From assembly GCA_002373875.1 (NCBI GenBank), contig DFKQ01000022.1:1-22542 (forward strand): a stretch of 22,542 nt of DNA, read 5' to 3'. The notes under the pieces are model-generated. The model saw only the letters and a list, made by a program, of their open reading frames with translations. It searched no databases and was not told the origin of the DNA. The position numbers were made by a program, and so were the translations under genes. Source of the DNA: Lachnospiraceae bacterium UBA3641 (lineage in GTDB: Bacteria; Bacillota; Clostridia; Lachnospirales; Lachnospiraceae). Below are positions 15,654-20,869 of the stretch, one piece after another. Within the stretch, counting starts at the first letter, position 1. Every line of letters begins with the position of its first letter.

Positions 15654-17390
15654 ATGGTTAAATATGTATTTGTAACAGGCGGTGTTGTATCAGGACTCGG
15701 CAAGGGGATCACGGCAGCCTCGCTGGGACGGCTTCTGAAGGCCCGGGGGTATCATGTGACCATGCAGAAGTTCGATCCTTACATAAACATGGATCCGGGG
15801 ACCATGAACCCCATCCAGCACGGGGAAGTGTTCGTGACCGATGACGGCACCGAGACAGACCTCGATCTTGGCCACTACGAGCGGTTCATAAACGAGAGCC
15901 TTGATAAGAACAGTAACGTCACCACCGGCAAGATCTACTGGACAGTCCTCAACAAGGAGCGCCACGGGGATTACGGCGGGGGCACGGTCCAGGTCATCCC
16001 CCATATCACCAATGAGATCAAGAGCCGGATATATAAGGAGGAGGCCGGGTCATCCGCCGGGACCACGTTCTCAATAATCGAGATAGGCGGAACCGTCGGG
16101 GATATAGAAAGTCAGCCCTTCTTAGAGGCCATACGTCAGTTCCAGACAGATGTGGGACGGGACAATGCGATAATAATACAGGTGACTCTTATACCCTACC
16201 TTAAGGCATCGGGCGAGATGAAGACCAAGCCCACCCAGATGAGCGTCAAGACCCTTCAGTCCATGGGAATATGGCCGGATATCCTGGTGTGCCGGTCGGA
16301 CTATCCAATTGATGATTCCATGAGGGAGAAGATCGCCCTCTTCTGCAATGTCAAAAAAGAGCATGTGCTACAGAATCTTGATGCAAGGTCTTTATATGAA
16401 GTTCCACTGATGCTTGAGGAAGAGCATTTAGCCCAGGCTGTTTGTGATTGCTTAAAGCTTGACTGTCCTGACCCCGATCTTAATGCCTGGCGGCAGATGG
16501 TTGAGGACTTCCACAATCCCGAAAGAACAGTAACGATAGGACTTGTCGGTAAATACGTATCCCTTCACGATGCCTATTTAAGCGTTGCCGAAGCCCTTAA
16601 GCACGGCGGTATCGCAAATAAGGCGGAGGTTAACATAAAGTGGATAGACTCGGAAGAGCTTACTCCCGCAAACCTTGATGAATATCTGGCAGGTCTTGAC
16701 GGGATCCTTGTTCCCGGAGGTTTCGGAACACGCGGTATAGACGGCAAGCTCCTGGCTGTCAATTATGCAAGAACGCATGCTGTTCCATTCCTCGGCATAT
16801 GTCTGGGAATGCAGCTTGCCATAATAGAGTTTTCAAGAAATGTCCTGGGGTACGGTGATGCCGGAAGTGTTGAATTCGATCCTGATACGGACCATGCGGT
16901 GATACATCTCATGCCCGATCAGGAAGGAGTTACCGACCTTGGCGGCACCCTGAGGCTGGGAGCCTATCCGTGTGTGATACAGGAAGGCTGTAAGGCGTAT
17001 GAGCTATATACCGGACAGGATGATAAAACGATGGGTAGTTCTCCATGTTATGCAAACCATTCAGCTGAGGGCCGTAACGCTTGTCAGGAAGCAGGATTCA
17101 GAGAAGCAGATGCCGTTACAGACAGGCAGGAAAACACTTCGGATAAAAACAGCATCACTATCTATGAGCGCCACCGCCACAGGTACGAGGTGAACAACGA
17201 TTACCGTGATGAGCTTAGAGCCCATGGCATGACTTTGTCGGGTATTTCTCCCGACGGCCGCATAGTCGAGATGATAGAACTTAAGGACCACCCTTATTTC
17301 ATTGCAACCCAGGCCCACCCGGAATTCAAGTCACGCCCGGATGTTCCGCACCCGCTTTTTTGCGGATTCATCAAAGCCGCTCTGAAATGA
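15654..17390 (+). CDS. pyrG: CTP synthase with an in-frame insertion
   Basis: A 578-residue enzyme making CTP from UTP, ATP and glutamine; the family is usually about 535. The N-terminal synthetase domain starts KYVFVTGGVVSGLGKGITAASLGRLL and includes GTVGDIES. The class I glutaminase domain has nucleophile Cys383 in GICLGMQ and the His555/Glu557 pair in HPEF. Relative to typical enzymes, about 43 extra residues lie at roughly 454-498 (17013-17147), between AYELY and the conserved ERHRHRYE. The insert is polar with two Cys and keeps the frame. RBS GCGGAGGG precedes ATG 15654. It follows purF by 18 nt. The stop TGA (17388-17390) is made by the first bases of a dispersed palindrome. Codon choice looks more GC-rich before about 16340 than after it. 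Confidence 0.96.
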   Translation: MVKYVFVTGGVVSGLGKGITAASLGRLLKARGYHVTMQKFDPYINMDPGTMNPIQHGEVFVTDDGTETDLDLGHYERFINESLDKNSNVTTGKIYWTVLNKERHGDYGGGTVQVIPHITNEIKSRIYKEEAGSSAGTTFSIIEIGGTVGDIESQPFLEAIRQFQTDVGRDNAIIIQVTLIPYLKASGEMKTKPTQMSVKTLQSMGIWPDILVCRSDYPIDDSMREKIALFCNVKKEHVLQNLDARSLYEVPLMLEEEHLAQAVCDCLKLDCPDPDLNAWRQMVEDFHNPERTVTIGLVGKYVSLHDAYLSVAEALKHGGIANKAEVNIKWIDSEELTPANLDEYLAGLDGILVPGGFGTRGIDGKLLAVNYARTHAVPFLGICLGMQLAIIEFSRNVLGYGDAGSVEFDPDTDHAVIHLMPDQEGVTDLGGTLRLGAYPCVIQEGCKAYELYTGQDDKTMGSSPCYANHSAEGRNACQEAGFREADAVTDRQENTSDKNSITIYERHRHRYEVNNDYRDELRAHGMTLSGISPDGRIVEMIELKDHPYFIATQAHPEFKSRPDVPHPLFCGFIKAALK

Positions 17391-17485
17391 AACAGGGGGA
17401 CGGTTCCTCGGTTCATTTTTATTTAAAACTTACATTGCCTTAACTTTTCTCAAAAATGAAACGAGGAACCGTCCCCCTGTTTCAT
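17387..17485. repeat. 99-bp inverted pair of REP-like elements (REPIN-like)
   Basis: Two 28-nt copies face each other: TGAAAC...GGTTCA (17388-17415) and TGAAAC...TTTCA (17457-17484). With the T5/A5 runs flanking the inside they form 34-nt arms (17387-17420 and 17452-17485) with one mismatch around a 31-nt AT-rich loop. Each copy can also fold alone. The first copy is followed by TTTTTATTT, so it can end the purF-pyrG transcript, and its TGA is the pyrG stop codon. The second copy ends one base before the yigZ extended -10 motif. Confidence 0.85.
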
Positions 17486-17486
17486 A

Positions 17487-17495
17487 TGTTATAAT
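17487..17495 (+). promoter_or_regulatory. Extended -10 promoter of the YigZ-family gene
   Basis: TGTTATAAT (TG at 17487-17488, TATAAT at 17490-17495) is a consensus extended -10. The region expected for a -35 box (about 17467-17472) lies inside the palindromic repeat and is poor. The start would be near 17501, almost at the ribosome site GGAGGTGA (17502-17509), so the leader would be very short. Confidence 0.55.
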
Positions 17496-17513
17496 GGTGG
17501 GCGGAGGTGACAT

Positions 17514-18161
17514 ATGGACAGCTATAAATGTATATATGAGGGCGGACAGGGAGAGATCGAAGAGAAGAAGTCACGCTTTATCTGCCATGTCAAACCGGTG
17601 GAAACCGAAGAGGAGGCGACAGCCTTCATAAATGCCATAAAAAAGGAATACTGGGATGCGAGGCACAACTGCTCGGCCTTTGTCATAGGCAGGAATGCGG
17701 AGCTTACCAGATGCTCCGATGACGGTGAGCCTGCGGGAACGGCAGGAAGGCCGATGCTTGAGGTCCTGCTTAATGAGGAGATCCGCAACGTCGCGGTTGT
17801 GGTAACAAGGTATTTCGGCGGTGTGCTGTTAGGAACGGGGGGACTCGTCAGGGCCTATCAGTCAGCCGTCAAGGAAGGCCTGAATGCCAGTAAGGTCATA
17901 GAAAAGAAGGAGGGCGTCCGGGCCGTGGTAACCTGTGATTACAACCTCTCCGGCAAGCTCCAGTATATTTTCGAAAAGAATAAGTACGCTATCCTCGAAG
18001 CCAAATACGAGGAAAACGTGTCTTTTATATTGCTCATCCCGACCGGGGATTTCACAAGGGTTCAGAAGGAGGTTACGGAAGCCTCATCGGGCCAGACGGA
18101 GCTTACCAAAGAGGATGAGTGTATATACGCAGTCGTAGACGGAGAAACCATCTTATTCTAA
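17514..18161 (+). CDS. YigZ/IMPACT family protein
   Basis: A 215-residue protein of normal length for the YigZ/YvyE family. The N-terminal IMPACT domain (about 1-130) shows EIEEKKSRFICHVKPV, WDARHNCSAFVIG, CSDDGEPAGTAGRPML and VVVTRYFGGVLLGTGGLVRAY, the most conserved family blocks. The C-terminal region (about 140-205) has the ferredoxin-like second domain (DUF1949 type). The IMPACT domain is linked to translation control through the GCN2 system in eukaryotes; the bacterial role is not settled. ATG 17514 has GGAGGTGA five bases upstream. The gene sits between two dispersed palindromes: a REPIN-like pair before its promoter and a single copy starting just after its TAA. Confidence 0.92.
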   Translation: MDSYKCIYEGGQGEIEEKKSRFICHVKPVETEEEATAFINAIKKEYWDARHNCSAFVIGRNAELTRCSDDGEPAGTAGRPMLEVLLNEEIRNVAVVVTRYFGGVLLGTGGLVRAYQSAVKEGLNASKVIEKKEGVRAVVTCDYNLSGKLQYIFEKNKYAILEAKYEENVSFILLIPTGDFTRVQKEVTEASSGQTELTKEDECIYAVVDGETILF

Positions 18162-18162
18162 A

Positions 18163-18189
18163 TGAAACGGGGGACGGTTCCCCGGTTCA
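18163..18189 (+). repeat. REP-like 27-nt palindrome just after the yigZ-like stop
   Basis: TGAAAC (18163-18168), core GGGGGACGGTTCCCC, end GGTTCA (18184-18189). It folds into a near-continuous stem with one A/G mismatch and loop CGG. It begins two bases after the TAA (18159-18161). The following ATTTC is not a good T-tract, so it is a weak terminator, and transcription may continue into the glutamine synthetase homologue. Confidence 0.8.
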
Positions 18190-18226
18190 TTTCAAAAAAG
18201 GCAAAATGAAAAAAAGGAGAAGAAAA

Positions 18227-19510
18227 ATGACTACAGCAAAGGATGTACTTAACAAGATCCAGGAGGAGGGTGTTGAATTTATCCGTCTTCAGTTTACGGA
18301 CATCTTCGGCCATTTGAAAAATGTTGCGGTAACGGCCGGCCAGCTGAGCAAGGTCCTGGTGGATAAATACAGGATTGACGGCACCGTTCTGTTCGGCGGT
18401 GCACCGGGCTACGAAGGCGAGCTTATCCTGAATCCGGACTATGATACCTTTATGATCCTGCCCTGGCGGCCCCAGGACGGCAAGGTTGCCAGGCTGATGT
18501 GCGATGTCTGCTATCCTGACGGAACCCTTTTCGAATCAAGTCCCAGGACGATCCTTAAGAAGGTGATCGAGAAGGCCGGATCATGCGGCTACACCTTCAT
18601 GATCCGTCCCGAGTGTGAGTTCTTCCTCTTCCATCTTAACGAGGCTGGCCTGCCCACCACGATCACCCACGAGGATGCGGGGATGATGGATGTGGGCCCG
18701 GTTGATTTTGGTGAAAACGCCAGAAGGGAAATGGTCCTTTTGCTTGAACAGATGGGCTTCGAGATAGAATCATCCTACCACGAGAAGGCTCCGGCCCAGC
18801 ACGAGATCGACTTCAAGGAGGCCGATACACTTAAGGCAGCCGACGGGATAATGACCTTCCGCTTCGCTGTCCGTTCCATCGCCAAGCGTTTCGGCACCTA
18901 CGCAACCTTCATGCCAAAGCCCAAGGCAGGCGCGGCAGGCTCCGGCATGCACTTAAACTTCACGATCTACAAGGACGGCAAAAACATCATGGATGATACC
19001 AAGGGCTCCGTCAACGAGGCCACCAGGGACTTTATCAACGGGATTCTTAAGCATTCCTGCGCCCTGTGTGCCTACACCAACCCGACCGTCAATTCATACA
19101 AGAGGATACTCCTTGCCCTTGACGATGCCGGGTCAAGTTCCGAGTACGACATAAACACCACATATATAAGGATCCGCGAGGGTCTCTTCGAGCCTGCCAT
19201 CGAGCTTAGGTTCCCCGATTCCGCGGCCAATCCGTATCTTGCTCTTGCCCTTCTGATCTCGGCAGGTCTTCAGGGCATTCAGGATGGAGGCGGAGCCAAC
19301 ATTCCTACAAGGCTTCCCATTGCCAATGTGGACTGCCTGCCCGAAAACCTTAAGGATGCCCTCGAGTACGCGAAAAACGATCCCTTTATAGCCAAAGTTG
19401 TGGGGGATGATTTTGCGAAGATCTACACAGAAGCCAAGGCGGGTGAATGGAACCGTTACATGCGCGACATTTCCGACTGGGAGATCCGGAATTACCTATA
19501 TAAGTATTAA
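18227..19510 (+). CDS. glnA: Glutamine synthetase family protein with altered substrate residues
   Basis: A 427-residue protein, shorter than the usual ~445 of type I-alpha enzymes, which make glutamine from glutamate, ammonium and ATP. ATG 18227 is chosen for AAAGGAG just upstream; the frame is open further back. Alignment from memory to Bacillus GlnA is strong in beta-grasp and catalytic domains. Metal/ATP residues are kept: Glu129, Glu131, Glu186, Glu193, His242. Several glutamate- and ammonia-site positions are not. DGSSIEGF becomes DGTVLFGG (51-58). GVNGSGMH becomes GAAGSGMH (Asn264 position is Ala237). VPGYEAP...NRS becomes LLALDDA...NTT (294-312; Glu327 position is Asp299, Arg339 position is Thr). 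A segment before the C-terminal helix is also shorter. The frame is intact. It may be a divergent ligase or a regulatory homologue. It is followed by an ANTAR regulator. Confidence 0.85.
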   Translation: MTTAKDVLNKIQEEGVEFIRLQFTDIFGHLKNVAVTAGQLSKVLVDKYRIDGTVLFGGAPGYEGELILNPDYDTFMILPWRPQDGKVARLMCDVCYPDGTLFESSPRTILKKVIEKAGSCGYTFMIRPECEFFLFHLNEAGLPTTITHEDAGMMDVGPVDFGENARREMVLLLEQMGFEIESSYHEKAPAQHEIDFKEADTLKAADGIMTFRFAVRSIAKRFGTYATFMPKPKAGAAGSGMHLNFTIYKDGKNIMDDTKGSVNEATRDFINGILKHSCALCAYTNPTVNSYKRILLALDDAGSSSEYDINTTYIRIREGLFEPAIELRFPDSAANPYLALALLISAGLQGIQDGGGANIPTRLPIANVDCLPENLKDALEYAKNDPFIAKVVGDDFAKIYTEAKAGEWNRYMRDISDWEIRNYLYKY

Positions 19511-19577
19511 AGATCAGTTGTTTTTTTATTGAAGCCCGATGACACGAACCCTGTACCCGAGGTAATACGGACCGCAT

Positions 19578-20120
19578 ATGAGCAGCATAATCGTCCTTAT
19601 GTCCAAAATCGAAGAAGCGCGCAAGATAGGCGGGTTGCTTAACAAGCATGGCTACCGGCCCGACCTCGTGTGCTCTCTTGCAGCCGACGCCCTGTCCGAA
19701 AGCTGCAGGCTGGAAAACGGCGTCATCATCTGCGGCGGCAGGCTTCATGATATGAGCTTCGTGGAACTTGGCGACTGCATACCAAGATATTTCAACCTTA
19801 TCATCCTTACTAGAAATGTGATGAATGAGGAATATCCCGACAGGGCAGTCAAGCTTGAGCTCCCTCTTAAGATGTCCGAACTCATCGGAGCCATCGAGAG
19901 GGAATCCGGCAGGTACTACAGGCGGCCCTCCGATAATAAGGTCATTAAACAGTCACGTAATCCCGAGGACCTTAAGTACATCAACCTTGCCAAGGACCTT
20001 CTGATGAAAAACAAGGGGATGAGTGAGCCCGAGGCCCACCGCTACCTGCAGAAGACCGGCATGGACACAGGCACCTCCCTTGTTGAGACCGCCCGAATGG
20101 TGATCCTTCTTGAACAGTAA
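19578..20120 (+). CDS. ANTAR-domain antiterminator with pseudo-receiver domain
   Basis: A 180-residue protein. Residues 1-110 resemble a response-regulator receiver fold (SSIIVLMSKIEEARKIGGLLNKHGY at the start, LELPLKMSELIGAI at the end). The phospho-acceptor strand reads GVIICGG (48-54) with no Asp, so it is a pseudo-receiver that probably does not accept phosphate. Residues 124-178 are a clear ANTAR RNA-binding domain (DLKYINLAKDLLMKNKGMSEPEAHRYLQKTGMD). ANTAR proteins bind paired hexaloop hairpins in nascent RNA and prevent termination, often for nitrogen-use genes. ATG 19578 has GAGGT about 14 nt upstream, a loose spacing. It lies 67 nt after the glutamine synthetase homologue and faces the Amt-PII gene, so nitrogen control is likely. 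No target hairpin pair was found in the window. Confidence 0.88.
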   Translation: MSSIIVLMSKIEEARKIGGLLNKHGYRPDLVCSLAADALSESCRLENGVIICGGRLHDMSFVELGDCIPRYFNLIILTRNVMNEEYPDRAVKLELPLKMSELIGAIERESGRYYRRPSDNKVIKQSRNPEDLKYINLAKDLLMKNKGMSEPEAHRYLQKTGMDTGTSLVETARMVILLEQ

Positions 20121-20153
20121 AGGTGAGCCGGGGATACGTCTCCCGGCTCACCT
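20121..20153. repeat. REP-like palindrome directly after the ANTAR stop
   Basis: AGGTGAGCCGGG (20121-20132) pairs with CCCGGCTCACCT (20142-20153) around GATACGTCT. It starts on the base after TAA (20118-20120). The inner 27 nt (20124-20150) run TGAGCC...GGCTCA, the same end format as the other palindromes, but with different stem bases and the core GATACGTC shared with copies at 20665 and 20728. No T-tract follows. Confidence 0.7.
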
Positions 20154-20173
20154 AAAGTGTTGTCCTGCTATTC

Positions 20174-20485
20174 CTATAACCAGCTGAAGAGTCCAAAGCT
20201 CCTCGTGCCGATCTTAAAGCTTGTCGTTTTGCTTCCCGCCGTCTTGCTTCCCGCAGCATTTACAAGTATGGTCGCATTACCCTTGTTCACATTGTTTATA
20301 TAGGTTATATCATAGAGGGTTCCGTCAAGGTCCTTCCATGTTTTCCCTTCCTTGACCTGAACCTTGACATAGGGCTTCACCAGCCGTCCCGTATATGTCC
20401 GGGGCTTAATAGCCTTGCCGGTATTTCCATCGACTATCCTTGCCTTGTTAAGATCTATGGTTCTTGAAGAGGTCAGCTTACAGAG
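20174..20485 (-). pseudogene. C-terminal remnant of a surface/adhesin-type protein
   Basis: The frame is open from 20485 down to TAG at 20174-20176 (about 103 codons) with no convincing start; the internal GTG at 20380 has no clear ribosome site. The translation (SRTIDLNKARIVDGNTGKAI..., YDITYINNVNKGNATILVNA..., AGSKTTSFKIGT) looks like the Ig-like repeat common at the ends of large secreted Lachnospiraceae proteins: a TITYxNNVNxGxATI-type strand, then a GSKTxxFKI strand. The frame is broken at the palindrome at 20482-20509, whose sequence gives TGA in this frame. No signal peptide or N-terminal part is present. I read it as the tail of a decayed gene. Confidence 0.5.
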
Positions 20486-20516
20486 TCAGGGGACGTATCT
20501 GCTGACTCATTTTTTT
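20482..20516 (+). repeat. REP-like palindrome with T7 tract
   Basis: GAGTCAG (20483-20489) pairs with CTGACTC (20502-20508) around GGGACGTATCTG, and ATTTTTTT follows (20509-20516). This is a good intrinsic terminator shape on the + strand, serving the glutamine synthetase/ANTAR transcript if that reads through. It is in reverse orientation to the copies at 20665 and 20728. Confidence 0.75.
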
Positions 20517-20630
20517 CTGATGAAGCAGGCTGCTTAACAATATCGTCCATCCCCTTCACATCTGACTGTTCAGCCGAGTCACCCGCTTTGTCCGCATCAT
20601 ATGTGTAGGCCTCACCATATTCGTCGTATA

Positions 20631-20756
20631 CAGAATCCTTCGCTTCACTCAGAGTCACATTACCTGAGTCAGTAGATACGTCCCCTGACTCCACAGAATC
20701 CTTCGCTTCGCTCAGAATCACATTACCTGAGTCAGTAGATACGTCCCCTGACTCCA
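20631..20756. repeat. Two tandem 63-bp units, each with a REP-like palindrome
   Basis: Units 20631-20693 and 20694-20756 differ at only two positions by eye. Each begins CAGAATCCTTCGCTTC, continues through TCACATTACC, and ends with a 28-nt palindrome TGAGTCAGTAGATACGTCC...CTGACTCC (20665-20692 and 20728-20755). 63 bp equals 21 codons, so both strands can stay open through it. The AGAATCCTTCGCTTCGCTCAGAAT-type half resembles a repeat I recall from many bacterial genomes. Confidence 0.85.
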
Positions 20757-20758
20757 CA

Positions 20759-20787
20759 GGCGGCATGGAGGAGTAAACCATGCCGCC
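20759..20787. repeat. Perfect 10-bp hairpin beside the tandem repeat
   Basis: GGCGGCATGG (20759-20768) pairs with CCATGCCGCC (20778-20787) around AGGAGTAAA. It lies about 83 nt beyond the Amt-PII stop, with no T-tract on either strand. It may be a transcription-end or processing structure, or part of the repeat debris. Confidence 0.5.
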
Positions 20788-20869
20788 CGGACAAAGGATA
20801 TAGTATAGGGTCATGCCCTCTACTAACCAGATTTGTGAAGGCAGGAGAATCGTCCCCGTCTCTTCTTTT

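Larger units (their letters stand above)
20517..20869. other. Gene-free repeat-rich stretch
   Basis: Apart from the 63-bp tandem repeat and two palindromes, I see no supportable gene. A 144-codon - frame (20907-20473) crosses it, but it overlaps the end of the Amt-PII gene and owes its length to the repeats. Its distal part (YDEYGEAYTYDADKAGD...) is acidic and could be decayed linker of the surface-protein remnant next to it. Confidence 0.5.

Noticed and set aside
18119..18226. A longer N-terminus for the glutamine synthetase homologue.
   Set aside because: The added residues are translated from the end of the previous gene and from the palindrome; AAAGGAG before ATG 18227 and family alignment support the shorter form.
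19106..19186. A compensated double frameshift as cause of the odd loop in the GlnA-like protein.
   Set aside because: Neither alternative frame across this stretch restores the canonical VPGYEAP...NRS sequence, and both contain stops.
20121..20153. Hairpin after the ANTAR gene as an ANTAR target RNA.
   Set aside because: ANTAR targets are two adjacent hairpins with hexaloops (A at 1, G at 4); this is a single hairpin with a 9-nt loop and it belongs to the dispersed palindrome family.
20845..20862. GAGAATCGTCCCCGTCTC downstream of Amt-PII as a full repeat copy.
   Set aside because: It has the CGTCCCC core but only a 4-bp stem and lacks the TGA/TCA ends; it may be a degenerate relative.
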